From assembly GCA_964492895.1 (NCBI GenBank), contig CAZBLR010000002.1, positions 1 through 64,000 of the forward strand: 64,000 nt of DNA. Reading direction: 5' to 3'. The position numbers and the translations under genes were made by a program. Shown in pieces: positions 35,442-43,984 of this stretch. The notes below the pieces were generated by a model. That model was not told the origin of the DNA and searched no databases. It worked only from the letters and a program-made list of their open reading frames with translations. Origin of the DNA: DATLWN01 sp964492895. Lineage in GTDB: Bacteria; Pseudomonadota; Zetaproteobacteria; Mariprofundales; Mariprofundaceae. Positions within the stretch are counted from its first letter, which is position 1; each line of letters begins with the position of its first letter.

Positions 35442-35528
35442 TGCGGTTCCGGTCTTGCACTATCGGTCGGAGCACCCCATTCTTGGTACGGGAAAGACAT
35501 TCTACCGCGTCTGATGGATGGGAATGAC

Positions 35529-36062
35529 ATGCGATACTGGAAGCTACTGATCTTCACCGTGGCCCTGGCGCTGTCCGCCTCGGGCTGCGCCATGCGCGAT
35601 GCGGGACTGGCCGACAACCAGCCGGCCGGGGCCAGCAGCGCCGGCGCCGGCAGTACCTCCGATGCCGGCCAGGCCGGCAGCACCACGCCGGCGCCGCCGC
35701 CGGTCAAGATGGTGGCCGAATTCGATGATATCCCGGTGCCGGCCGATCTGAAGCGCAACGACGACCTGAGCTTCGTCTACGAGGCTCCCGGCGTGACGAT
35801 GGGCGTCATCACCTACAGCGGCTATTACAAGGGCGCCAGCATCGCCAAGTTCTACCGGTCACAGATGCCGACCTACGGCTGGCAGTTCCTCAATGCCTTC
35901 AGCGAGGGTAACCAGTACATGGTGGCCTTCCTGAAGGCGAACCGCTCCTGCATCATCAATATCGACGAAGGGGCGATCTCGACCAAGGTGACCATCAAGG
36001 TCGGCCCGACCTCGGCGTCGACCGGCACCGTCCCGAACCTGCGCTACGAGGTCGGCCACTGA
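35529..36062 (+). CDS. Lipoprotein of unknown function (177 aa)
   Basis: Lipobox SASGC with Cys20, then a 40-residue Ala/Gly/Ser/Pro linker, then a compact C-terminal domain starting DDIPVPADLK and containing TYSGYYKG-x-SIAKFYRSQMP. That IPVP-plus-SQMPxYGW pattern occurs in widespread small lipoproteins without a known role. ATG at 35529 was chosen for the signal peptide; an in-frame ATG lies five codons earlier. It converges on tspO. Confidence 0.75.
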   Translation: MRYWKLLIFTVALALSASGCAMRDAGLADNQPAGASSAGAGSTSDAGQAGSTTPAPPPVKMVAEFDDIPVPADLKRNDDLSFVYEAPGVTMGVITYSGYYKGASIAKFYRSQMPTYGWQFLNAFSEGNQYMVAFLKANRSCIINIDEGAISTKVTIKVGPTSASTGTVPNLRYEVGH

Positions 36063-36078
36063 CCGCTGGCCGCCCGCC

Positions 36079-36534
36079 TCAATTCAGCACGTAGATCGAC
36101 GCGACCAGCGACAGGGCGTAGGCGACCCAGACCAGATACGGCCCGATCAGCCAGGCGACGGCCCGTTGCCGCGGCAGGGCCATGGCGAACAGGGCGGCGA
36201 TGCTGACCAGCAGGGCCACCATGTCGACGAGGCCGAGGCCGATCCGGTGCAGGCCGAAGAACAGCCATGACCACAGCCCGTTGAGCACGAGCTGCACCCC
36301 CCACAGGGCCTTCATCCACACGTCCGACCCGGCGAAGATCAACCAGCCGGCCACCGCGATCATCAGGTACAGCACACTCCAGACCGGCGGGAACAGCCAG
36401 TTCGGCGGCGTCCAGAACGGCTTGTCGAGATCCGCATACCATGCGCCAGGCTGGAAATGGATTCCGGACATGGCGATCCCGGCCACGATCAGGATGAAGA
36501 CGGCCAGCATGGGGTAGGAGCGCTTTGCAGTCAT
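36079..36534 (-). CDS. tspO: TspO/MBR family tryptophan-rich sensory protein
   Basis: 151-aa five-helix membrane protein rich in Trp, with WYADLDKPFWTPPNWLFPPV after helix 1 and WSVLYLMIAVAGWL in helix 2. TspO proteins bind porphyrins and affect tetrapyrrole or stress responses. It lies 49 bases downstream of glcF on the same strand and may be the last gene of that transcript. Confidence 0.93.
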   Translation of the reverse strand: MTAKRSYPMLAVFILIVAGIAMSGIHFQPGAWYADLDKPFWTPPNWLFPPVWSVLYLMIAVAGWLIFAGSDVWMKALWGVQLVLNGLWSWLFFGLHRIGLGLVDMVALLVSIAALFAMALPRQRAVAWLIGPYLVWVAYALSLVASIYVLN

Positions 36535-36583
36535 GGATCAACCTCGGCGGAATCGGTTTCCGCAGCCGTGGAGGCTGCGGCGA

Positions 36584-37795
36584 TCACACGGCGCTGTCCA
36601 GAAGCTCGATCCAGTGGCGCACGGGCAGCGTGGAACGGCTGGCCAGGTGCATCTGGCAGCCGATGTTGGCGGTGACGATCTCGGCCGGGCGGCCACTGTT
36701 CAGCGCGGCCAGCTTCCGCTCCAGCAACTGCCGCGACAGTTGCGGCTGCAACAGCGAATAGGTGCCGGCCGAGCCGCAGCACAGGTGCGCGTCGGGAACT
36801 TCGGTCAGCGTGAAGCCGAGCCGGCGCAGCAGCGCCTCCAGGGCACCCGGCAGCGCCTGGCCGTGCTGCAGCGTACATGGTGCATGCACGGCGATCGCCC
36901 CCCGGCTTTCCGCGTGCAGGCCCGACAGGTCCTCTCCATGCAGCACCTCGACCAGATCGCGGCTCATCGCCGAGACGCGCGCGGCCTTGTCGGCATAGGC
37001 CGGATCATGGCGCAGCAGATGGGCGTAATCCTTGACCATGACGCCGCAGCCGCTGGCCGTGGTCACGATGGCCTCGGCGCCCGCCTCGATATGCGGCCAC
37101 CAGGCATCGATATTGCGCCGCGCCATGTCGCCGGCTTCCGTCTCGGCCCCCAGGTGCTGGCTGAGTGCACCGCAGCAGCCGGCTTCACGGATCGCCAGCA
37201 GCGAGATGCCCAGCCGATCGAGTACGCGTGCCGCGGCGGCGTTGGTCAGCGGCGTGGCCGCCGGCTGCACGCAGCCGGCGAGCACCAGCATCCGGCGCGC
37301 ATGCCGCGGCTCGGGCCAGTGGCCGGGCACCTGCACGGCGGGGATCTTCAGCTTGAGCGTCGATGGCAGCACCGGGCGCAGCAGGCGTCCGAGCGCCAGC
37401 AGGGCCGCGAAGCGCCGACGGTGCGCCAGCAGCAGGCCGAGGGCCCGGCGCAGCAGGCGTTCGCGCACGGGACGTCCGACCTGCCGCTCCACCACGGCGC
37501 GACCGATGTCCAGCAGATGGCCGTAGCGCACCCCGGACGGGCAGGTCGTCTCGCAGGCGCGGCAGTTCAGGCAGCGATCCAGGTGCGTCTGCACCTTGTC
37601 CGTGGCGGCCTGGCCCTCGAGCACCTGCTTGATCAGGTAGATGCGTCCGCGCGGGCCGTCCAGTTCGTCGCCAAGGATCTGGTAGGTCGGGCAGGTGGCG
37701 GTGCAGAATCCGCAATGCACGCAGGAACGCAGGATGGCATCGGCCTCCTGCCCTGCCGGCGTTTCCGAGAATGCCTTGCTCAGCCTTGTCTGCAT
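36584..37795 (-). CDS. glcF: Glycolate oxidase iron-sulfur subunit GlcF
   Basis: 403-aa protein with two ferredoxin-type [4Fe-4S] motifs near the N-terminus (CVHCGFCTATCP and CLNCRACETTCP) and two C-terminal Cys-rich repeats (EAGCCGALSQ, LCCGSAGTY) of the CCG family. With GlcD and GlcE it oxidises glycolate to glyoxylate and passes electrons to the quinone pool. Starts 2 bases from the glcE stop. Confidence 0.95.
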   Translation of the reverse strand: MQTRLSKAFSETPAGQEADAILRSCVHCGFCTATCPTYQILGDELDGPRGRIYLIKQVLEGQAATDKVQTHLDRCLNCRACETTCPSGVRYGHLLDIGRAVVERQVGRPVRERLLRRALGLLLAHRRRFAALLALGRLLRPVLPSTLKLKIPAVQVPGHWPEPRHARRMLVLAGCVQPAATPLTNAAAARVLDRLGISLLAIREAGCCGALSQHLGAETEAGDMARRNIDAWWPHIEAGAEAIVTTASGCGVMVKDYAHLLRHDPAYADKAARVSAMSRDLVEVLHGEDLSGLHAESRGAIAVHAPCTLQHGQALPGALEALLRRLGFTLTEVPDAHLCCGSAGTYSLLQPQLSRQLLERKLAALNSGRPAEIVTANIGCQMHLASRSTLPVRHWIELLDSAV

Positions 37796-37797
37796 GC

Positions 37798-38862
37798 CTA
37801 AAGCCCCGCGTACATGCGCCCGGGGTTCAGGATGCCGGCCGGGTCGAAGGCCTGCTTCAGCCGCCGGTGCAGCGCCCACAACCCGTCGGCCAGGGGATGG
37901 AAGTCCACGGCGGACGCGTCGGCATGGAACAGCGTGGCATGGCCGCCGAGCGCGGCGGCGGCGGCCCGCACCTGGTCGGCCGGGGCATCGCCGGCAAGCC
38001 AGCGCTGGGCGCCGCCCCAGTCGATCAACCAGTCGCCCGCGAGCGCCGGCTGGGGCGCGGCCGGCGGCAGGGCGATGCGCCAAAGTGCGCGGGCGTCGGC
38101 GAAGAACGGCAGTCGGCGTTCGCGCAGATCCGTCCAGAAGGTCGCGGCGTCCGTCAATACATCGCCGGGTACGTGCTCCCGGATGGAGGCGAAGGCGCTG
38201 GCTGCACCGGAAAAACGCAGGTGCAGCCCTCCCTCGGCCCAGGCGGCGGCCGACAGCGGCAGCGGCCGGCCGGCCAGCCGGTTCATCGTCTCCAGTGCCT
38301 GGTCCGGCGGGCAGGCCTGCACCAGCGTCAGCTCCTGCTCGGGGGCGGGCAGCACCTTCAGGCTGACGTCGAGCAGCACGCCGAGGGTCCCGAGCGCACC
38401 GGCCATCAGCCGCGCCGCATCGTAGCCGGCGACGTTCTTCATGACCTCGCCGCCGAAATGCAGCGGCTCGCCCCGGCCGTTGAGGACGCGGCAGCCCAGC
38501 ACGTAATCCCTCGCCGATCCGGCAAAGGGGCGGCGCGGCCCGGACAGGTTGCAGGCCACGGTGCCGCCCAGTGTCGCCCCTTCGCCCCAGTGCGGCGGCT
38601 CGAAGGCCAGCATCTGACCCTGCGCCGCCAGCAGCGCCTCGATCTGGGCCAGCGGCGTGCCGGCGCGTGCCGTCAGCACCAGCTCGGTCGGCTCGTAGCT
38701 GATGACGCCGCGATGCCCGCCGGTGTCGAGCGGGATGCCGTCGGTGGGCCGGCCGTAGAAGCCCTTGCTGCCGCCGCCGCGGATGACCAGCGGCGTGCGG
38801 CCTTCATGGGCCTGCACGACCTGCTGGCGCAGCGCATCCGTCTGGTCCCGGTCGCCGGCCAT
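37798..38862 (-). CDS. glcE: Glycolate oxidase FAD-binding subunit GlcE
   Basis: 354-aa FAD-linked oxidase subunit. The FAD domain shows PLVIRGGGSKGFYG, EPPHWGEGATLGGTVACNLSG and GGEVMKNVAGYDAARL, a GlcE hallmark; the end is HRRLKQAFDPAGILNPGRM. The ATG overlaps the glcD stop by one base (TGATG), so it is translationally coupled. Confidence 0.95.
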   Translation of the reverse strand: MAGDRDQTDALRQQVVQAHEGRTPLVIRGGGSKGFYGRPTDGIPLDTGGHRGVISYEPTELVLTARAGTPLAQIEALLAAQGQMLAFEPPHWGEGATLGGTVACNLSGPRRPFAGSARDYVLGCRVLNGRGEPLHFGGEVMKNVAGYDAARLMAGALGTLGVLLDVSLKVLPAPEQELTLVQACPPDQALETMNRLAGRPLPLSAAAWAEGGLHLRFSGAASAFASIREHVPGDVLTDAATFWTDLRERRLPFFADARALWRIALPPAAPQPALAGDWLIDWGGAQRWLAGDAPADQVRAAAAALGGHATLFHADASAVDFHPLADGLWALHRRLKQAFDPAGILNPGRMYAGL

Positions 38863-40334
38863 CAGAAGCGCTCCAGGTCGGGGTGGGGCAGCTTGCCGCC
38901 GTGCACGTGCATGGCGCCGAACTCGGCGCAGCGGTGCAGCGTCGGCACGGCCTTGCCCGGGTTCAGCAGCTCCTGGGGGTCGAAGGCATGCTTGATGGCG
39001 TGGAACTGGGTCAGCTCGGCGGCGCCGAACTGCACGCACATCTGGTCGATCTTCTCCATGCCCACGCCGTGCTCGCCGGTGATGCTGCCGCCGACCTCGA
39101 CGCACAGCTCCAGGATCTTGCCGCCGAAGGCCTCGGCCCGCGCCAGCTCGCCCGGCTTGTTGGCGTCGTAGAGGATCAGCGGATGCAGGTTGCCGTCGCC
39201 GGCGTGGAACACGTTGGCCACGGGCAAATCGAACTGCCCGGACAGCTCGCCGATGCGTCGCAGCACCAACGGCAGCTGCCGGCGCGGGATGGTGCCGTCC
39301 ATGCAGTAGTAGTCCGGCGCCAGGCGACCGACGGCGGGGAAGGCGGACTTGCGGCCTTTCCAGAACAGCGCGCGCTCGGCCTCGTCCCTGGCCAGGCGCA
39401 GCTCGGTGGCGCCGCCCTGCTCGAGGATCTGCCGCACCCGCGTCACCTGCCCGGCCACCTCCTCGCGCGTGCCGTCCAGCTCGCACAGCAGGATCGCCGC
39501 CGCCTCGCGCGGGTAGCCGGCATGCGCGAAGTCCTCGGCGGCGCGGATGGCCAGGTTGTCCATCATCTCCAGGCCGGCCGGGATGATACCTTCCGAGATC
39601 ACGGCGCCGACCGCGGCCCCGGCCTTCTCGACGTCGTCGAACGCCGCCAGCAGCACCTGCGCCTGTTCCGGCCTCGGCAGCAGGCGCACCGTGGCCTCGA
39701 CGACCACGCCGAGCATGCCCTCGGAGCCGGTGACGAGCGCCAGCAGGTCGTAGCCGGGGCTGTCCAGCGCCTCGCCGCCGATGACCAGCAGCTCGCCCTC
39801 GGGCGTCACCAGCTTGATCTGCAGGATGTTGTGCACGGTCAGCCCGTATTTGAGGCAGTGCACGCCGCCCGAGTTCTCCGCCACGTTGCCGCCGATGGTG
39901 CAGGCGATCTGGGACGAGGGATCGGGGGCGTAATACAGCCCATATGGGGCAGCCGCCTCGGAGATCGCGAGGTTGCGCACGCCGGGCTGCACCCGGGCGG
40001 TGCGGGCGATGGGGTCGATCGCCAGGATCCCATGCAGCCGGGCCAGGCCCAGCAGGAGCCCTCGTGGATGCGGCAGGGCCCCGCCGGACAACCCCGTACC
40101 GGCGCCACGTGCCACCACCGGCACGCCGTGGCGGTGGCACAGGCGCATCACGTCCTGCACCTCGTCGACGGTGCGCGGCAACACGGTGATCCACGGCTGT
40201 TGCCGGTAGGCCGACAGCCCGTCGCACTCGTACGGATGCAGGTCCTCGGGCTCGGACAGCACGCTGTCGGAGGGCAGCAATGCGAGCAGTTGCGCGACCA
40301 TCTCGGCCTTGCCGATGCCGCCCCGGTCGCTCAT
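38862..40334 (-). CDS. glcD: Glycolate oxidase subunit GlcD
   Basis: 490-aa FAD-linked oxidase catalytic subunit. PMHF/PCMH-type FAD domain with PVVARGAGTGLSGGALPHPRG, CTIGGNVAENSGGVHCLKYG and a C-terminal oxidase domain with NVFHAGDGNLHPLIL and GEHGVGMEKI. These fit D-2-hydroxyacid dehydrogenases, and glcE/glcF next door identify GlcD. Its ATG overlaps the DUF1537 stop as ATGA. Confidence 0.96.
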   Translation of the reverse strand: MSDRGGIGKAEMVAQLLALLPSDSVLSEPEDLHPYECDGLSAYRQQPWITVLPRTVDEVQDVMRLCHRHGVPVVARGAGTGLSGGALPHPRGLLLGLARLHGILAIDPIARTARVQPGVRNLAISEAAAPYGLYYAPDPSSQIACTIGGNVAENSGGVHCLKYGLTVHNILQIKLVTPEGELLVIGGEALDSPGYDLLALVTGSEGMLGVVVEATVRLLPRPEQAQVLLAAFDDVEKAGAAVGAVISEGIIPAGLEMMDNLAIRAAEDFAHAGYPREAAAILLCELDGTREEVAGQVTRVRQILEQGGATELRLARDEAERALFWKGRKSAFPAVGRLAPDYYCMDGTIPRRQLPLVLRRIGELSGQFDLPVANVFHAGDGNLHPLILYDANKPGELARAEAFGGKILELCVEVGGSITGEHGVGMEKIDQMCVQFGAAELTQFHAIKHAFDPQELLNPGKAVPTLHRCAEFGAMHVHGGKLPHPDLERF

Positions 40335-41662
40335 TCGTTGGCCTGGCCGCTGAGGCGCCGGTAGACCGTGGCCAGCGCCGTATCGTCGCCGACGTTGCCG
40401 GGGAAGATCACCACCGGCAGCTCGGGGTAGCGCGGGTGGTCCGCCGGGCAGCGCACCACCGAGCAGCCGGCCAGCACCTGCCCCAGCACGCGCGAGGTAC
40501 CGAGGGCGAGGCCCTTGCTGAGCACGTCGTTCGAGGTGATGCCGCCCTTGCTGATCAGGAATCCGATCGTTTCCGGCAGGCCACGCACCACGTCCATCAG
40601 CAGGGCCGACACCTGCTCGCCGAAGGCCAGGCGCGCGGCCTGGTCGGGGAAGGTCTTTTCGGTGCGGCTGGTGTAGATCGCCGGCGTCTCGTCCCGTGCG
40701 TGCGCGGCCGCGGCCTTCTCGAGGGTCTCGGCCAACAGGGTGTCGCGGTCGTCGGCGATGCGCGCGACGTCGACCTCGATGCCGGTGACACCGGGCTGGC
40801 CGAGCAGGGCCTGCAGCTGGGCGGTCGTCTTCCTGACATGGGAGCCGACGATGACGGCGCCGGCGCGGCCGCCGCGCACGTACCCGGCCATGGCCTCGGC
40901 GGCCACCGGTTGCGGGCCGAGGCCGGCCAGCGAGGTCAGCAGGCTGGCGGCACTGCGGAACAGGAAGCGCTTGCCGGAGGCCGCCGCGGCCCGGATCTGG
41001 GCCGCGAAGCGGTCCATGTCCGCCTGGGTCTCGGCATCGACGACGCCGCAGACGTTGCCGTGCAGCTCGGCCAGGCGTGCCGAGATGTCGCCGCGCACAT
41101 CACGAAGCGTGAAACGCTCGACCTGTTCGGCACCGATGCGGCCGCCGGTCTTCTCGGCCACGTAGTCGGGCAGGTGGCTGTGCCGGTAGCCGAACACCGA
41201 ATCCCTGGCGAACTCCGTCTCGTGCACCGGCACGGCCTCGCCGTCGGCCAGCAGGTAATGGATCGAATCGCGCGTGAAACGCCCGCCCTCGAAGAAGGCC
41301 GGAACCAGGAAATGCGCATCGAACGGCCCTAGCTGATCGGCGATGACGTCGGTTTCGACCGGGTAGTGGCCGCGCAGCGTCGAATCGGAGCGGCTGACCA
41401 GGATCGGGTTGATCGGCCGGCCCTGTGCCGCCAGCTGCGCCAGCGCCGCGCGCACGTTGACGCAGGCCTCGCGCGTCACCGCCGCCGCCTTCGCCGCCGC
41501 CATGCCGCGCGTGTTGGTCAGCACGAAGAACAGCGGCGAAGCATCCGTGAGCGCCGTAACGAGTGTCGGTACGTCCCAGCGCGTCAGCAGCAGGCAGCCG
41601 TGCACCGTCTGCGACCCGGTCGGGTCGTCGTCGAGCACGATGATCTTCGTGACCTGCTCCAT
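40331..41662 (-). CDS. Four-carbon acid-sugar kinase family protein (DUF1537)
   Basis: 443-aa protein. The N-terminal domain has the family signature LDDDPTGSQTVHG, RSDSTLRGHYPVE and PAFFEGGRFT; the C-terminal nucleotide-binding domain has SKGGITSNDVL and FPGNVGDDTAL. Characterised members (OtnK, DtnK, LtnK) phosphorylate threonate, erythronate or 3-oxotetronate at O4. The usual partners PdxA2, OtnC or OtnI are absent; instead it lies between a transketolase-like enzyme and glcD, 4 bases from the former and overlapping the latter. Substrate is unknown. Confidence 0.88.
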   Translation of the reverse strand: MEQVTKIIVLDDDPTGSQTVHGCLLLTRWDVPTLVTALTDASPLFFVLTNTRGMAAAKAAAVTREACVNVRAALAQLAAQGRPINPILVSRSDSTLRGHYPVETDVIADQLGPFDAHFLVPAFFEGGRFTRDSIHYLLADGEAVPVHETEFARDSVFGYRHSHLPDYVAEKTGGRIGAEQVERFTLRDVRGDISARLAELHGNVCGVVDAETQADMDRFAAQIRAAAASGKRFLFRSAASLLTSLAGLGPQPVAAEAMAGYVRGGRAGAVIVGSHVRKTTAQLQALLGQPGVTGIEVDVARIADDRDTLLAETLEKAAAAHARDETPAIYTSRTEKTFPDQAARLAFGEQVSALLMDVVRGLPETIGFLISKGGITSNDVLSKGLALGTSRVLGQVLAGCSVVRCPADHPRYPELPVVIFPGNVGDDTALATVYRRLSGQANE

Positions 41663-41666
41663 GGGT

Positions 41667-43859
41667 CTATTTGAGCAGATTCCGCGCCCGCTCGGCCATG
41701 GCCTCGGCGGTGATGCCGTTGAAGGCCATGATCTCGTCGGCCGAGGCGGTGGTCTCGCCGCGCTTCCAGCAGAAGGTGTCGCGCCTCGCCGCCCGCGTGC
41801 GCAGCAGCACCGGCTCCAGCGACGCGGACGGCCCGCCGCTGACGCCGATCAGGGCATCGCCGTCGAACAGGGCGTTGAAGCGATCGTCGTCCATGAAGCT
41901 GTTGTCCGGCTGGGACACGGTGTCCCAGGCCACGTCGGTCGGCCGGTACAGCAGGCGCGGGTTGACCGCGGCGACGATGCGCACGCGGTAGCCGTCGGCC
42001 TCCAGCGCATCCTTGGCCGCGAACACCGGCAGCAGCACCATGTCGCCGGTCACGGCGAACACGACGGTGCCCTTGTCGCCGGCCGCACTCTCGTAGATCG
42101 CCGCCGCGCCCTCCTCGACCGCCTTCCTCGAGGTGTCCAGGTCCATGTACACCGGCAGCGGGCTCTTCGAGGCGATGATGACCATGCCCTTGTTGACGCT
42201 GTCGGTGGCGTATTCGTAGGCCGTCTGGATGCCGTTCGCATCGCAGGGGAACAGCGGGAACACGTTGCCGTTGCGCATCATCGCGGCGAACAGGTTCTCG
42301 ATCTCCGGGCGCTGGTGCGTCCAGCCGTTGCGTCCCTGCTCCAGGGCGCCGGCCGTGAACATGCAGACGATCGACGGCGTCCTGCGGCGCAGCTCCGCCA
42401 TCGCCTGGGTCACCGTCTGCACGATCGGCCAGCCGTTGATGGCGAACGACTCGTAGGACAGCCACAGGGCGCGCGAGCCGAACAGGGCCAGTCCGGCCGC
42501 CAGTCCGGCGCAGGCGTCCTCGTTCAGCGGCTCGTACACCTGGCCGTTCGGCTCCTGGTTGTACAGCGGGTCGCGCGAGGGGTGGCGGATCTTCAGCGCG
42601 TCGTTGATGTTCTTCATGGCCGAGGCCTCGTTGCCGTCGGCGTTGGTGACGACGAAGCGCGGATCGGCCTTGCCCATCTGGGCCACCAGCGCACCCATGG
42701 CGGTCGACGGCACGGCCTTGTCGCCGGGCTTGAAGGCCTCCATGGCCAGCTTCGGCATCGGCACGATGTCCAGCTCGCTTTCGGTGACCACGGTGCGGAC
42801 GGCGGGGCCGCCGCCGGCGCGGGAGAAGTTGTCGCGCACGATCCGCCAGGCCTCGGGCGGCAGGGCGCGGCGCTTGAGTCCCTCGATGATGTGCGGCTGA
42901 TCGAGCGTGTCCTTCGGGTACAGGTTGTGCGACTTGGCGCCGACGGTATGCACGCCGGCACCCTTCAGCTGCTTGATGATGAACGCGGTCAGTGTGCCGC
43001 CCAGGGACGAGCGGGCCGCCGCATCGACGCCCTGCAGCACGGCCTGGGCGAAGGCCAGGCGCCGGCCGTGCGAGAAGCGGGTGCTGTCGACGTAGGGCAG
43101 CTCCTGGCCGCTGTCGTCGAAGTCCTTGGCATCGACGAGCACGACCTGTTCGAAGCCGTGGCCCCGCCAGTAGGCGATCATCTCGTCGTTGGTCAGGCGC
43201 GACACCATCGAGTGGTGCTCCTGCGAGTAGCCGTTCCACACCAGCACCGGCAGGAAGTTCGTCACGTTCGGGAAGGCGGTGTGGAAATGCATCATGCTGT
43301 TCAGCACGTACGGCTCGCCCATGCCGCCGTCGCCGATGGTCACCGGGAACAGCTTGCCGGGATGCAGCAGGGCCCCGGCCATGGCGAAGTGCTGGCCCTG
43401 GCCGAGCGGGCCGGCCGGTGCCAGCAGGCCCGGCACGGCGCCGGACAGGTGGCCGAGCAGGCCGTGGCGCTCGCGGAAGCGCGCCATCATGTCGTCCATG
43501 GTACGGATGCCCATCTCCTCCAGCGAGGAGTCGAGGAACATCGAGGAATAGAAGCCCGGCGCATGGTGGCCGACCTCGGTGACGATGTTGGTGTGCCCCA
43601 GCATCACGAGGGCGGCATGCGCCTCGGCGCTGGAGGCGAAGCCGCCCGGATGGCCGGAGCCCTTGGAACCGGTCACCTGCAGCGTCAGGTAGCGCAGCGC
43701 ATCCGCCGCCAGCAGCGCCTGGTAGGCGGCTTTGGCATCGGCCGCATCGGCGATGGCGGCCTGACCCTCGGCGATGACCGCCTGGTCGGCCTGGCTGTCG
43801 AAGTCCGGCCACTTGTCGCCGAAGTGCTGGATGCCCTGACAGAATTCCGGTGCGTTCAT
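41667..43859 (-). CDS. Transketolase-like thiamine-diphosphate enzyme
   Basis: 730-aa TPP enzyme. N-terminal GSKGSGHPGG, the TPP motif starting GDGGMGEPYVLNS and ending VLVWNGY, a pyrimidine-domain GSRALWLSYESFAINGW and a transketolase C-terminal domain are present. The sequence departs from housekeeping transketolase and shares some character with phosphoketolase-type proteins (NAPEFCQGIQHFGDKWPDF). First gene of the operon, with GAGGAG before the ATG. It may transfer a two-carbon unit to or from the substrate handled by the DUF1537 kinase. Exact reaction unknown. Confidence 0.82.
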   Translation of the reverse strand: MNAPEFCQGIQHFGDKWPDFDSQADQAVIAEGQAAIADAADAKAAYQALLAADALRYLTLQVTGSKGSGHPGGFASSAEAHAALVMLGHTNIVTEVGHHAPGFYSSMFLDSSLEEMGIRTMDDMMARFRERHGLLGHLSGAVPGLLAPAGPLGQGQHFAMAGALLHPGKLFPVTIGDGGMGEPYVLNSMMHFHTAFPNVTNFLPVLVWNGYSQEHHSMVSRLTNDEMIAYWRGHGFEQVVLVDAKDFDDSGQELPYVDSTRFSHGRRLAFAQAVLQGVDAAARSSLGGTLTAFIIKQLKGAGVHTVGAKSHNLYPKDTLDQPHIIEGLKRRALPPEAWRIVRDNFSRAGGGPAVRTVVTESELDIVPMPKLAMEAFKPGDKAVPSTAMGALVAQMGKADPRFVVTNADGNEASAMKNINDALKIRHPSRDPLYNQEPNGQVYEPLNEDACAGLAAGLALFGSRALWLSYESFAINGWPIVQTVTQAMAELRRRTPSIVCMFTAGALEQGRNGWTHQRPEIENLFAAMMRNGNVFPLFPCDANGIQTAYEYATDSVNKGMVIIASKSPLPVYMDLDTSRKAVEEGAAAIYESAAGDKGTVVFAVTGDMVLLPVFAAKDALEADGYRVRIVAAVNPRLLYRPTDVAWDTVSQPDNSFMDDDRFNALFDGDALIGVSGGPSASLEPVLLRTRAARRDTFCWKRGETTASADEIMAFNGITAEAMAERARNLLK

Positions 43860-43934
43860 GGTGCTGCTCCTCAACAAAGAAATGACGGCGGCCGGCTGCC
43901 GGCCAGTGCCGATACCTTACCGAACCGGTCGTGA

Positions 43935-43962
43935 TTGCGCAATGCACAATTGATTTCATAAT
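43935..43962 (+). promoter_or_regulatory. Predicted promoter of the IclR-family gene
   Basis: TTGCGC (43935-43940) and CATAAT (43957-43962) are 16 bases apart, 22 bases before the ATG at 43985. The -10 box matches five of six consensus bases and lies inside the 43954-43968 palindrome, so binding there would block this promoter. Confidence 0.5.
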
Positions 43963-43968
43963 GTGAAA
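43954..43968. promoter_or_regulatory. Likely IclR-type operator palindrome
   Basis: TTTCATAATGTGAAA has perfect 5-bp arms TTTCA/TGAAA around a 5-base centre, the size and layout of known IclR-family operators. A second palindrome, ATTGCGCAAT, lies at 43934-43943. Both sit between the divergent regulator and transketolase-like genes. Confidence 0.55.
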
Positions 43969-43984
43969 GATATATCCTCGGCCC

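Noticed and set aside
41409..43934. An 841-codon open frame on the plus strand opposite the transketolase-like and DUF1537 genes
   Set aside because: It mirrors the codon pattern of well-identified minus-strand genes in GC-rich DNA, has His/Gly/Arg/Val-rich composition and no recognisable domain.
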